Shown here: one piece after another, positions 1 through 8,733 of the stretch
Position numbering within the stretch: position 1 is the stretch's first letter
Layout of the letters: each line of letters starts with the position of its first letter
NCBI GenBank assembly: GCA_029560805.1
Contig: JAKQKE010000006.1
Coordinates: forward strand, 1 to 36,631
DNA: 36,631 nucleotides
Direction: 5' to 3'
From: Spirochaetota bacterium
GTDB lineage: Bacteria > Spirochaetota > Spirochaetia > Treponematales > UBA12059
The notes under the pieces: generated by a model
What the model was told of the DNA's origin: nothing
The model's database searches: none
What the model saw: only the letters and a program-made list of their open reading frames with translations
Position numbers and translations under genes: made by a program

Positions 1-1641
1 CATCTCCTCGACATATTTATCGGAGGGGTGGATCAAAGCCCTGACCCCTTCGGTCTTCATCTTGGCATCGAGCACATAACCGAGCACACAGATCTGGTCG
101 ATCTCATCGAACAACTGGAATTCGTCCTCGATCTCTTCGGGGAACACGTTCTTGCCGCCCTCGGTGACGATGATGTTCTTGGAGCGGCCAGTGATGAAGA
201 TGAAACCCCGCCTATCGACGTAGCCCAAGTCCCCGGTACGCAGCCATCGGTCATCCGTTATGACCGCTCGGGTTGCTTCCGGAGCGTCGAGGTAGCCGAG
301 CATCATCGAGGGGCTTTGAACCTGGATCTCTCCGACGCCGTCGGGTCCGGGATCGGCTATACGCACAAGCGTCCGCTTGACCGGCAGACCCACCGAGCGG
401 TTGTCCTTGTACTCAGGCAGGTTGACCGCGATGAGCGGCCCGTTCTCGCTCATCCCGTAGCCCTGGACCAGGTTAAAGCCGATAGTGTCGAAGAACTCCG
501 CCGTATCGAGCGCCAGCGGCCCTCCGCCGGCGACGCCGAGCCTGACCGAACCGAGGCCGGCCTTCTTGCGGATGAAGGCGAGGAGGACGCGTCCGGCCGG
601 CACGCGCAGGACCTTGGAGCAGAACCCCGAGACGCCCATCAGGACGCCGATGAGGCCGCGGACCATGGGCTTCAGCTTCTGCACCTCGGCTCGTATGCCC
701 TGCTTGATCTTGTCGAATAGTAGCGGTACGCCAATCACCATGGTCACGCCGGCCTCGCGGATATGCTTGAGGACGACCGACGGGACGATGCGCTCGATGA
801 ACACGATGTCGCCGCCGGCGGCCATCGGCGACAGGAAGGTGCAGGTGGCGGCGTAGGTATGGTGCAGAGGCAGCACCGCGATGAAGACGTCCCGCGTATC
901 GACGTTGAGCGACTGGATCGAGGCGTTGACGTTCGCTATGACCCCGCGGTGGCTTAGGACTATGCCCTTGGCCAGGCCTGTCGTGCCGGAGGTGTAGATG
1001 ATGACCGCGGGTGCGTCACCATCGAGGGCGGCCGGGGCCGGCAGCCCTCGGGCGTCGCGCTCCGCGCTTTTTTCAGGCGCGCCGCCGCTTCCGGCGTCAT
1101 CCGGCGAGCCAAGCTCGAGCCAGCCGTAGCGTTCCTTGGCCCCGGACGCGGCGGCGTCTGGCTTCTCGGCCGGCTTCCGCTCGCCGACGACCGCGGGGAA
1201 TTCGATCGCGAGATCGACCGGCGACTGGACGAGCGCCTCGGCCACCTTCGCCCCGAGCGCCGGTGAGTAGAACAGCGCCCGGCTTCTGGACGCGGCGATG
1301 ATGCCGGCGAGGCCGGCAGCGTCCATCGTCGAGTCCACCGGCACGACGACGAGACCGGCGGCCACGATGCCGATATAGGCGAAACACCACTCGGGCCGGT
1401 TCTCCGCCATCACGCAGACGCGATCGCCGGCGGACAGGCCCTTGGACAGGAGGAACCGCCCGACGGCGTACGATTCGCGGCGGACGTCGGCGTAGGACCA
1501 TACCGTATATGGCGAGCCGGGTTCGGGTTTGGCCTTGACCGCAGGCAAGCCGCCGAACCGGTCGAAGATCGAGTCGAACATCGCCCTGAAATTCGGATAG
1601 TCCCGATCAGGCAGCCTGGAGTATCGTTTCTCTAGATCCAT
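1..1641 (-). CDS. Long-chain acyl-CoA synthetase (AMP-forming), 3' end cut by window edge
   Basis: Member of the ANL (AMP-binding) superfamily, activating a fatty acid to acyl-AMP and then acyl-CoA. 547 residues are visible; the family is usually 600-640 aa, so the C-terminal lid domain lies outside. Seen directly: the P-loop YTSGTTGLAKG at about residues 214-225, GYGMSENGP at about 393-401, TGDLGY near 467 and TGRSKNIIVTEGGKNVFPEE at about 480-500, which are the standard A3, A5, A7 and A8-type motifs. The start ATG at 1641 is preceded by GGAGGT with 3 bases between. It lies 16 bp after pheT on the same strand, so it is probably the last visible gene of a pheS-pheT transcript. Substrate chain length cannot be read from the sequence. 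Confidence 0.93.
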   Translation of the reverse strand, partial: MDLEKRYSRLPDRDYPNFRAMFDSIFDRFGGLPAVKAKPEPGSPYTVWSYADVRRESYAVGRFLLSKGLSAGDRVCVMAENRPEWCFAYIGIVAAGLVVVPVDSTMDAAGLAGIIAASRSRALFYSPALGAKVAEALVQSPVDLAIEFPAVVGERKPAEKPDAAASGAKERYGWLELGSPDDAGSGGAPEKSAERDARGLPAPAALDGDAPAVIIYTSGTTGLAKGIVLSHRGVIANVNASIQSLNVDTRDVFIAVLPLHHTYAATCTFLSPMAAGGDIVFIERIVPSVVLKHIREAGVTMVIGVPLLFDKIKQGIRAEVQKLKPMVRGLIGVLMGVSGFCSKVLRVPAGRVLLAFIRKKAGLGSVRLGVAGGGPLALDTAEFFDTIGFNLVQGYGMSENGPLIAVNLPEYKDNRSVGLPVKRTLVRIADPGPDGVGEIQVQSPSMMLGYLDAPEATRAVITDDRWLRTGDLGYVDRRGFIFITGRSKNIIVTEGGKNVFPEEIEDEFQLFDEIDQICVLGYVLDAKMKTEGVRALIHPSDKYVEEM

Positions 1642-1657
1642 GCGACCTCCCCGGCCG

Positions 1658-3361
1658 TTACAGGAGCGATTCCAGGTCGAGCTCGCAGGCCGCGCAGGGC
1701 ATCGTTATGCCCCAGTTCTCGAGGACGGCCGGATGCACCTCGCCGAACAAGCCGACGGGCTCGCCACCTATCAGTATACGCGCCTGACGGCCGGGAAGGA
1801 ACCTCGGATCGTCCGAGTCGTCGACCGAGTACTCCTCGCCGAGGTAATAGAGCAGGGCCGAGACGACTCCCGCCAACTCGTTGTAGTCGGCCGCCTGGTG
1901 GGCGCACAGGAGGCCGATCCGCTGCCTCGTGGCCGTGCCGTAGTTCCTGGCGTCATCGAGGAAGGCGACCTTGCCGGCCTCGAAGATACGGTGGGGATAC
2001 GGGGCCTTGCTCGACACGGCCTCGGACTGCAGGAGTCCCGGCAGGATAGACGGCCGTACGTACTCGAAATTCTCGGTCATCGGGTTGGAGATCCGGATAA
2101 CGTCGTCGGCCGGTACGTTCATGCGCTCGATGTAGTCCCTGCCGGAGCCGAGGTAGTTGTAGATCATCTCCTGGTAGCCAAGCCCGACCATCACGTCCTT
2201 CGCGCGCCTGGTGAACGACTCTATCGGCGAAAGGCGGCCTATGGTGAAGTCCCGCGGTCGCTCCGGGGCGAAGCTGGCCAGACCGCGGCCTATCATCACG
2301 TCCTCGACGAGGTCGACCGCGTGGATGAAGTCGTCGCGGTACTCGGGCACGGTCGCCCGGACATGCTGCCCATGGGACTCGGCGCGGACGCCCATGCGGG
2401 CGAGCGCCTCGACGACCTGCTCGGGGCCGAAGCTGTCGCCGAGCAGCCTGGAGACGCGACCCGAATCTACCGAGGCCGGCTGCTGGAAGTAGTACGGGAA
2501 GGTGACCGAGCGGCCGAACGGAGTATCGAACCCGTAGTCGACGCGTACCGGACGTATCTCGTAGCCGGCGTCGGAGAAGTCGCAGGCGACGATGCTGGCA
2601 GAGAGGCAGACTGCGGCCATATCGGTGCCGGTGAATTCGACGAGCAGGTCGCGGTCGCCCACCTGGACGGCGCCGATGTCCGCAGAGTTGATGATGGGAG
2701 CCATCGATAAGACGCCGCCGTCGGCGCCCATCAGGATGGGATAGACCGGCGAGCCGGCGATGATGTGGCCGTACTCCTTGCCCTTCGGGTGCTCCGCCGC
2801 GATGCGCCTGAGGGTCATGCTCTCGTCCGACTGCAGCGGTACGAAGCTGACGGCGTCGGGGTCGACGCCCTTATACGCGACCGGCCATGTGATCAGCTCG
2901 ATGCGGTACATGCCCATCGACACGGAGCGGCGCTTGCGGCCGAAGTTGGAGCACAGCTTCTCCTGGGTCTGGATGGCGTCGCGGAGCATCGCGTCGTCGA
3001 TCGCCTTGCCGGAGACGACGAAGGCCGCCATGTAGGGGCGTAGCTCGCGTATCGACTGGTCGACGACGACGCGATAGTCCGCCGGCCTCTGGTCGCCCTC
3101 CCTGGAGAAGAACGGGTACTCGGGAATGCCGCCGCCGAGCCGGATGCGCAACTGGCGCGCGAGGCCGGCGGTCGACCAGAGGTCGGGCCTATTGGTGTCG
3201 TTCAGCTCGATCTTGATGATCCGCTCGTCCGCGGGCCCGGCCAGGTCCCAGGCGTCGAGCTCGGCCTTCGCGGTCTCGAGCGCCGGTTCCAGCTCGGCCG
3301 GATCCATGCGGCGGCCGACGAGGCTGAAGAACAGCTTTTCGTTCACTTCTATCTTAGGCAT
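1658..3361 (-). CDS. pheT: Phenylalanyl-tRNA synthetase beta subunit, archaeal/spirochaete type
   Basis: Beta subunit of the (alpha-beta)2 enzyme that charges tRNA-Phe in the cytoplasm. At 567 aa it is far shorter than the typical bacterial PheT (about 800 aa) and lacks the N-terminal tRNA-binding (EMAP-like) and C-terminal anticodon-binding extensions; this is the archaeal-type architecture that spirochaetes also carry. Recognisable parts are a B3/4-like editing region in the first half, a B5-like region around residues 290-360 and a catalytic-like core with FTRRAKDVMVGLGYQEMIYN and ISNPMTENFEYVRPSILPG. The ATG at 3361 has GGAGA seven bases upstream. It follows pheS by 28 bp on the same strand, as expected for co-expressed subunits. 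Confidence 0.95.
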   Translation of the reverse strand: MPKIEVNEKLFFSLVGRRMDPAELEPALETAKAELDAWDLAGPADERIIKIELNDTNRPDLWSTAGLARQLRIRLGGGIPEYPFFSREGDQRPADYRVVVDQSIRELRPYMAAFVVSGKAIDDAMLRDAIQTQEKLCSNFGRKRRSVSMGMYRIELITWPVAYKGVDPDAVSFVPLQSDESMTLRRIAAEHPKGKEYGHIIAGSPVYPILMGADGGVLSMAPIINSADIGAVQVGDRDLLVEFTGTDMAAVCLSASIVACDFSDAGYEIRPVRVDYGFDTPFGRSVTFPYYFQQPASVDSGRVSRLLGDSFGPEQVVEALARMGVRAESHGQHVRATVPEYRDDFIHAVDLVEDVMIGRGLASFAPERPRDFTIGRLSPIESFTRRAKDVMVGLGYQEMIYNYLGSGRDYIERMNVPADDVIRISNPMTENFEYVRPSILPGLLQSEAVSSKAPYPHRIFEAGKVAFLDDARNYGTATRQRIGLLCAHQAADYNELAGVVSALLYYLGEEYSVDDSDDPRFLPGRQARILIGGEPVGLFGEVHPAVLENWGITMPCAACELDLESLL

Positions 3362-3389
3362 TCGCTATCTCCACGTTCTTTCGTCTTGA

Positions 3390-4943
3390 CTACAGCTTCG
3401 CCCGCCTGAGGCGCACGTCTTCGATATCGTAGCTGAACAGCTCGCGTAGGTCGTTGAGGCCGAGCGCCATCAGGGCCATGCGGTCGATGCCTATGCCCCA
3501 GGCGAGCACCGGCACGCTGACACCGAGCGGCTCGGTGACCTCCGGCCTGAAGATGCCCGCGCCGCCGAGCTCGAACCAGCCGAGCACCGGGTGCTTGATG
3601 TGCACCTCGACCGACGGTTCGGTGAACGGGAAGTAGCCGGGTACGTACTTGACTTCCTTGGCGCCGGCCACCTCGATGGCGAACATCTCGAGGAAGCCAA
3701 GGAGGGTGCGTAGGCTCACGTCCTCGCCGAGCACGATGCCCTCGGTCTGGTAGAAGTCGGACAGGTGGGTCGCGTCGACCTTGTCGTAACGGAAGCATCG
3801 CGCGATGCCGAAGTACTTGCCCGGCACCGACGCGGTCGGCAGCTGCCTGGCCGATAGCACCGTACCCTGGCTGCGCAGCACGAGGCGCTTGGTGAACTCG
3901 CGGTCGAAGCCGTAGCGCCAGCCGCGGGAGCCGGTGGCCCCGCCGTTCTCGTGCGTGGTCGCGACGCGCGAAAGGTAGGGCTCCTCGATAGCCTTGGCCT
4001 TGGTCGGCTCGGAGACGTAGTAGACGTCGTGAATGTCGCGGGCCGAGTGGAACTGGGGCATGAACAGAGCGTCGCCGTTCCAGAACTCGGTCTCGACGAG
4101 GCCGCCGTCGAACTCCTCGAAACCGAGCGAGACGAGCTTGTCCTTGACGCTCTCCAGGAACTGCACGTAGGGGTTGCGGCGCCCCGGGATCAGGCGCGCC
4201 GGCCGGCTCTTGATGTTGTACGACCTGAACGCGGCGCCCTTCCACGAGCCGGACTCGAGCAGCTCCTGCGTGACGGCGCCCAGCTCATCGCCGGACACGC
4301 CCTCTTCGCGTAGCAGGGCCGAGACGGCCGCGGCATCGGCCGTGAGGGCCCAGGTGACTGTCTCGCGCTCGGCAACCTTGAAGGCCGCGTCGGCCGCCCC
4401 GCGCTTCTTGGCCACCTCGGCCATCAGCGCGCGCTCGGCGTCCCCGAGGGTGCCTTCGTCCAGTATCCCGCCGGCGGCGGCGGCCTTGGCCAGCAGGGCC
4501 TTGAGCGCGGCCGCCCGGAGCGACTTGGACGCGTCGACGAGCGAGACGAGCTTGTCCTGCCCCATCGCCAGGACGCCTTCCTTGGAAAGGCGGCCGTAGG
4601 CCGAGCCGGCGTCCTTCTGCTCGATGCCGACGGCCTGGCAGATGGTAGGCATCGCGGCCGGACCGTGCTGAGCCAGCCACGCGACCATGCGCTCCTCGGG
4701 CGAGCCCGCCTCGAGCCACTCGCGGCCAAGCGCGGTCAGCTCGTAGACGTTGCGCGACGAGCGGCCCGTCTCGGCGGCCAGGCCCTTGGCGCTCAGCCAG
4801 GCCTGGGCTTGGTTGGCGTGCCCCTCGACGTAGCCGAGTTCCGACGCGAGCCTGGCCGCGTCGAGGCCGTCTCCCGGCGCGTATCTGAGCAGTACCTTTA
4901 TCTCGAGCGGGTGCAAGCCCTTGAGGAACGTTCGTGGATCCAT
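3390..4943 (-). CDS. pheS: Phenylalanyl-tRNA synthetase alpha subunit, archaeal/spirochaete type
   Basis: Catalytic alpha subunit, 517 aa from the chosen start. The N-terminal about 180 residues are winged-helix-like (LHPLEIKVLLRYAPGD..., ELTALGREWLEAG), as in archaeal PheS; the class II core follows, with NPYVQFLESVKDKLVSLGFE, motif 2 (ATTHENGGATGSRGWRY and a following RLVLRSQGT) and motif 3 near the end (ELGGAGIFRPEVTEPLG, LAWGIGIDRMAL). The frame stays open 49 codons further upstream, but the ATG at 4943 has GGAGAAGG just before it and gives the conserved MDPRTFLKGLHPLE start, so the longer form is rejected. Gap to the upstream 988-aa gene is 59 bp; both read leftward. Recognition as alpha subunit is very firm. 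Confidence 0.95.
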   Translation of the reverse strand: MDPRTFLKGLHPLEIKVLLRYAPGDGLDAARLASELGYVEGHANQAQAWLSAKGLAAETGRSSRNVYELTALGREWLEAGSPEERMVAWLAQHGPAAMPTICQAVGIEQKDAGSAYGRLSKEGVLAMGQDKLVSLVDASKSLRAAALKALLAKAAAAGGILDEGTLGDAERALMAEVAKKRGAADAAFKVAERETVTWALTADAAAVSALLREEGVSGDELGAVTQELLESGSWKGAAFRSYNIKSRPARLIPGRRNPYVQFLESVKDKLVSLGFEEFDGGLVETEFWNGDALFMPQFHSARDIHDVYYVSEPTKAKAIEEPYLSRVATTHENGGATGSRGWRYGFDREFTKRLVLRSQGTVLSARQLPTASVPGKYFGIARCFRYDKVDATHLSDFYQTEGIVLGEDVSLRTLLGFLEMFAIEVAGAKEVKYVPGYFPFTEPSVEVHIKHPVLGWFELGGAGIFRPEVTEPLGVSVPVLAWGIGIDRMALMALGLNDLRELFSYDIEDVRLRRAKL

Positions 4944-5002
4944 GATGCCTTCTCCAGCGTCTGCTATTGTTGCTACGATAGTGTCGGAATTCGCCGTCGT
5001 CG

Positions 5003-7969
5003 TCAATCGGAGGACGGGCGTATGACGCCATGCCCCCGCCCCCCGTCCATTAGGATCTCCAGTTCCCGTTCGGCGCGGACGAGCGAGCAATGCGCCGTAC
5101 GCGCGACGAGCGGCAGGGCTGCCAGAGCGTCCCAGTCGACGAAGGACGATAGCGAGCCGTAGGCAGCGGAGAAGTACCCGATGTTCATCGCGGTAACGTT
5201 ATGGAAGAAATGGCTGCCGAGCGACGAGTCTACCCTGAAGTCCGGGAGGTCGGCCTCGACGATGGCCTTGGCGTTCGATATCTGAGCGAAATTAACCGGC
5301 ACCCCGAGCGAATGGTCGCGCGTACCCCATCGTCCTGGACCGACGAGGGCGTAAGGGCGTCCCTCGGCCTTCAGCCTCTCGTTCAGGCCGGCTATCTCGG
5401 CCGCGACGGCCCCGCTCTCCGCTGGGTTCCAGCGCGTGGGGTCGACGTACACGATATCGCGGACGCCGCGGACGCGGCCGTTGCCCATGCAGCGCTCGCT
5501 CGCCACGAGGCACTGACCCCGCACGATGGCGCCGAGGTCGACCGAGACCCGGTCCGATCGCTGGATCAGCGGCTTGATCTGGAGCATGTAGAAGACCGGC
5601 GCCCCGCCCGGCCCGTCGTCGCTGACGGCGTATTCGATCTCCACCGGTATACCCATGCTCTTGGTGCCGACCTCGAGGACGGCCTCGACGACCTCGGCGA
5701 AGGGGAACGAGTCGTACTTGAGCACCGGGGCGAAGTCGACGATGCGCGGCCCCCTGGCGGAGACGCCCGGCTCCAGCCTGTCGTCCTCGACGCTCCAGGT
5801 GCTGGCGACCATCGCGAAGCCGGGATCGGCTTCGGCCTCGGCGACGTCGAGCCGCGATAGCGTGGCTTCCTCGCCCTGAGTCAGGTCGAAGTCGAGCCGC
5901 TCCATGTCGAGGGCGTAGAACCAGCGCTGGGTGCCGCCGAGGCCCCGGCCCGGCGGTACGACGTCGAGCTTGGGGTAGCGGGGACAGAAGCGATGGGCTT
6001 CGCCGCCCTCGACGACGTACGGCCCGAGTCCGAGGGCGGCCACGCAGAGACCGTCGTCGGGCTTGAGGTACGAGACGGGATAGTAGTTATAGGACTGGGC
6101 CGTGCCGGATATCAGCGGGTAGTACCAGCGCCCGCGCCTGGTGCCGACCAGCTCCTGGATCACGACCGCCATACGCTCCTCCTCGATCTTGTAGCCGGAC
6201 GCGTCGAAGTAGGCGCGGGCGGTCGTCGAATAGAGGCTGGCGTAGATGAGCCGGACGGCGTCGCAGAGCTGCGAAAGGCGCCGCTCGGGGTCGGGATGGG
6301 CGTTCGGGATCAGGAAGGTATCGTAGACGCCAGAGAACGGCACCATGAGCATGTCCTCGAACAGGCCGGAGGACCGTACGGCGAGCGGCTTATCGGTCGA
6401 GGCCAGGTAGGTCCGCAACCTGGAGACCAGCTCCGGGTCGAGCGGGTGCGCCAGGAAGGCGGCGCGAACGTCGCCCTCGGGGGCGGAGTACCACGAATAG
6501 CCCCAGAGGCCGTGCTGGTCCATGAAGCGCTCGAACTCGTCTATGCCTATGAACGTCGTGTACGGCAGCCTGATGTCGACGCCGCCGCCCCGGTTCGGGA
6601 AGGCCAGGTTGTCGATAAGGCTCTTGATGAAGGCCAGTCCACGGCCTTTGCCGCCGACCGAGCCGCCGCCGAGCCTGACCAGGCCACGGTCGCCGAAATT
6701 GGCGCCGATGGCCGGGATGACGCCGCGCGCCTTGCCGCGCTGCAGGTCGTCGAGGGCTCGGCAGATGAAGTCGCGAAGCTCGGTCGGCCCGGCGAAATCC
6801 TCGGGCAGGTAGTTGCGGATGATGCGGGCGAAGCGAACCTCGCCCCTGGCCATCAGCCAGGCGGAGAAGTGGTTGCGGGTCGCGTGGTACAGGAGGCACT
6901 CGGGCGGTACGGCCCGCATCTTCTCGACGAATTCCTCCATGTTCCTGGCCCTGGACAGTTCGACGCCCTCGGGCGTCCTGAACACGAAGGGGCCGAAGCC
7001 GAGCTGGGCCTGGAAGAACGCGCCGAGTTCCCTGGCCAGGGTGTTCGAGTTCTTATCTGCAAAAGACGCGCCGAGCGCGTACGCCTTGTCGCGATTGGTC
7101 GGCTCGCTCGACTGGATCAGCACCGGCAGGTCTGGCTTGCGGGCCTTGGTCATCTCGAGGAAGCGGAAGCCGGCCTCGGGATCCTCGAGCCCTTCGCGCC
7201 CGTAGCGCACGTCCGAGATGACGGTCAGGAGGTAGGGCTCGTAACGCTCGTAGAGAGTCAGCGCCTCCTCGTAGCTCGTCGCGAGCAGGACCTTGGGACG
7301 ACCGCGCATCCTCAGGATCTTGTAGGTCTCGACGACCCGTTCCTCCTCGACCAATTGCTGCGTCTGCTTCATCACGACCGAGTACAGGAGCGGCAGGTAG
7401 CGCGAGTAGTAGCGTATCGAGTCCTCGATGAGCAGCACGACCCGTACCATGCCGACCCTGGTGTCGTTATCGACGTTCCAGAGGTCCTCGACGTACTTGA
7501 TCATGCCGATGAAGAGCTTCGAATAGCCGTTCCAGACGAACACGCGGTCGATCACATCGCGACAGGCCTTCGACCCGGCGTCGAGGCCGGAGAGGCTCGA
7601 GTTGTTCATCGCGAGCAGCAGTATCGGCACGGACGGCCAGAGGGCCTTCATCCTGGAGGCGAGGGCCAGCGGCACGTCGAAGTCGAGGCCGGCCATCAGG
7701 ATGACCATGTCGTAGCCGCCGGAGCCGAACAGCTCCATGGCCGACTCGGGTGTATAGGCGCAGGACACCCTCGGGGCGGTGGTCAGGTTGAGCTTGAAGA
7801 ACTCGCCGTAGATCTGCTCCGACAGGGCGCCGTCGCTTTCGAGCACGAAGGCGTCGTAGAGGCTGGCGACGAGCAGGATCTCGCGCACGCGGTGGCGCAT
7901 CAGGTCGTGGAAGGTGTCGCGCTCGTGGCGCTCCCGGTCGTACGCGGCGACCAGCTCGTTGAAGTACAT
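5003..7969 (-). CDS. Receiver-domain protein fused to PEP/pyruvate-binding (PPDK N-terminal) domain
   Basis: 988 aa, cytoplasmic (no signal peptide). Residues about 28-140 look like a degenerate receiver domain: where the phospho-Asp is expected, the strand reads YDMVILMAGLD. Residues about 178-320 form a second receiver-like unit with acidic pair ED, phospho-acceptor candidate D253 (VISDVRYG), IQSSEP and a Lys in FADKNS. From about 430 on it is a PPDK/PEP-synthase N-terminal ATP-binding domain: GGGSVGGKGRGLAF (K441), VRSSGLFEDMLMVPFSGVYD (R532) and an MLQIKPLI strand near the end of the ATP-grasp part. A C-terminal unit has VGPGRWGTRDHSLGVPV and SLGSHFFHN. The phosphohistidine swivelling domain and the PEP-binding TIM barrel of true PEP synthases are absent, so glycolytic function is unlikely; a two-component-regulated ATP-dependent phosphotransferase is my inference. 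No better start exists: upstream codons up to the in-frame stop contain no ATG, GTG or TTG. Confidence 0.85.
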   Translation of the reverse strand: MYFNELVAAYDRERHERDTFHDLMRHRVREILLVASLYDAFVLESDGALSEQIYGEFFKLNLTTAPRVSCAYTPESAMELFGSGGYDMVILMAGLDFDVPLALASRMKALWPSVPILLLAMNNSSLSGLDAGSKACRDVIDRVFVWNGYSKLFIGMIKYVEDLWNVDNDTRVGMVRVVLLIEDSIRYYSRYLPLLYSVVMKQTQQLVEEERVVETYKILRMRGRPKVLLATSYEEALTLYERYEPYLLTVISDVRYGREGLEDPEAGFRFLEMTKARKPDLPVLIQSSEPTNRDKAYALGASFADKNSNTLARELGAFFQAQLGFGPFVFRTPEGVELSRARNMEEFVEKMRAVPPECLLYHATRNHFSAWLMARGEVRFARIIRNYLPEDFAGPTELRDFICRALDDLQRGKARGVIPAIGANFGDRGLVRLGGGSVGGKGRGLAFIKSLIDNLAFPNRGGGVDIRLPYTTFIGIDEFERFMDQHGLWGYSWYSAPEGDVRAAFLAHPLDPELVSRLRTYLASTDKPLAVRSSGLFEDMLMVPFSGVYDTFLIPNAHPDPERRLSQLCDAVRLIYASLYSTTARAYFDASGYKIEEERMAVVIQELVGTRRGRWYYPLISGTAQSYNYYPVSYLKPDDGLCVAALGLGPYVVEGGEAHRFCPRYPKLDVVPPGRGLGGTQRWFYALDMERLDFDLTQGEEATLSRLDVAEAEADPGFAMVASTWSVEDDRLEPGVSARGPRIVDFAPVLKYDSFPFAEVVEAVLEVGTKSMGIPVEIEYAVSDDGPGGAPVFYMLQIKPLIQRSDRVSVDLGAIVRGQCLVASERCMGNGRVRGVRDIVYVDPTRWNPAESGAVAAEIAGLNERLKAEGRPYALVGPGRWGTRDHSLGVPVNFAQISNAKAIVEADLPDFRVDSSLGSHFFHNVTAMNIGYFSAAYGSLSSFVDWDALAALPLVARTAHCSLVRAERELEILMDGGRGHGVIRPSSD

Positions 7970-7970
7970 G

Positions 7971-7985
7971 GCGCTATCGTAGCGC
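7971..7985 (-). promoter_or_regulatory. Hairpin abutting the start codon of the 988-aa gene
   Basis: A perfect 6-bp stem with a 3-base loop (GCGCTA/TAGCGC) ends one base before the ATG at 7969, and no Shine-Dalgarno sequence is visible in the usual place. Initiation may therefore be weak, structured or dependent on translation coming from tetR 93 bp upstream. The structure is seen; the regulatory role is inference. Confidence 0.4.
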
Positions 7986-8015
7986 GGCTCCGCGCCCCTC
8001 GCAAGAGACGCCCGC

Positions 8016-8046
8016 GAGCGCCTCGTTGAGCGCCTCGTTGAGCGCC
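8016..8046. repeat. 12-bp tandem repeat, about 2.6 copies
   Basis: The unit gagcgcctcgtt occurs twice and then starts a third time, in the 93-bp spacer between the tetR stop and the 988-aa gene. Probably replication slippage; no function is evident. Confidence 0.7.
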
Positions 8047-8062
8047 GCTGGCAAACGCGCCT

Positions 8063-8632
8063 CTACGAGGCCGTAGCTATGCCCCTGGCGAAGACGCGGG
8101 CGAAGGCGACGACGGCCGAGCCGAGGTCAGCGATGCCGCCGAGCCTGACGCGATGGAACGCGAAACCGAAGAGGCACTCGACGAACAGCGACGCCAGCTC
8201 GGCCGGGTCGCCGAACGCCGCGCCGCGGCCGACGGCGCCGGCGAGGTACGGGGAGACGGCGGCGCGCATGATGTCGACCTGGCCGCGCAGCGTGTCGTCG
8301 ATATCGGCGAACTCTTCCTTGATATCCTTGATGCTCATACTGACGATCTTATGGTTGCCGGAGAAGAACGCGACGAAGGTCCGGGCGAACGCGACGAGGT
8401 CGCCCTCCAGCTCGTCGCGGAGGCTTATCGCCCGTATCGCGTCGTCGGGCTTGATATAGTACGCCGCGAACACCTCGCGGAACAGCCGTTCCTTCGAACC
8501 GAACAGCCTGAACACGGTGACCTCGTTGACCGCGGCGGCCTCGGCGATCGCCTTGGTCGTTACGGCCGAATAGCCACGGGCGGAGAATAATTCCAAAGAG
8601 GCTTCGAGTATCCTGTCCCTCGCGCTCACCAT
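8063..8632 (-). CDS. TetR-family transcriptional regulator
   Basis: 189 aa one-component repressor-type regulator. The N-terminal about 55 residues hold the TetR helix-turn-helix (RDRILEASLELFSARGYSAV, then TKAIAEAAAVNEVTVFRLFG and SKERLFREVF); the rest is an all-helical ligand/dimerisation domain with no recognisable specificity. It is divergent from the MATE exporter gene, 101 bp apart, with an inverted repeat between the two promoters, so it very probably controls the exporter and itself. The ATG at 8632 lies only a few bases from the predicted transcription start (minus -10 at 8647-8642) and no Shine-Dalgarno precedes it, so the mRNA may be leaderless. The next codon is GTG and could also serve as start. 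Ligand unknown. Confidence 0.92.
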   Translation of the reverse strand: MVSARDRILEASLELFSARGYSAVTTKAIAEAAAVNEVTVFRLFGSKERLFREVFAAYYIKPDDAIRAISLRDELEGDLVAFARTFVAFFSGNHKIVSMSIKDIKEEFADIDDTLRGQVDIMRAAVSPYLAGAVGRGAAFGDPAELASLFVECLFGFAFHRVRLGGIADLGSAVVAFARVFARGIATAS

Positions 8633-8641
8633 GACCGTGCG

Positions 8642-8670
8642 ACTATATGATACAGACCGCGATAATGCAA
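8642..8670 (-). promoter_or_regulatory. Predicted sigma-70 promoter of tetR
   Basis: On the minus strand: -35 TTGCAT at 8670-8665, 17-base spacer, -10 TATAGT at 8647-8642. Predicted transcription start is about 8635, three bases from the ATG. The -35 lies inside the left arm of the 8665-8684 inverted repeat. Confidence 0.65.
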
Positions 8671-8684
8671 GTAAGCGCTTGCAT
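8665..8684. promoter_or_regulatory. Probable TetR operator (inverted repeat)
   Basis: Perfect inverted repeat with 7-bp arms and a 6-bp centre: ATGCAAG-TAAGCG-CTTGCAT. It overlaps the -35 boxes of both divergent promoters, the position expected for a TetR repressor blocking both genes. Binding itself is inferred. Confidence 0.7.
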
Positions 8685-8707
8685 CATACCGCAATTTTCG
8701 CTATGGT
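8679..8707 (+). promoter_or_regulatory. Predicted sigma-70 promoter of the MATE gene
   Basis: -35 TTGCAT at 8679-8684, 17-base spacer, -10 TATGGT at 8702-8707. The -35 is within the right arm of the operator, so repressor and polymerase should compete. Confidence 0.65.
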
Positions 8708-8733
8708 ACCGCGAACCGATAAGGAACCAAGCG

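Noticed and set aside
4944-5090. 49-codon N-terminal extension of PheS
   Set aside because: It would overlap the upstream gene's end; the ATG at 4943 has GGAGAAGG and gives the conserved start.
5993-8029. 678-codon open frame antisense to the receiver-PPDK gene
   Set aside because: It has no recognisable motif, is rich in Arg/Gly/Val/Glu/His from antisense GC codons, and the opposite strand codes a clear multi-domain protein.
8647-8733. Earlier start of the MATE protein
   Set aside because: The extra 29 codons cover the predicted promoter and operator, and the ATG at 8734 has AAGGAA.
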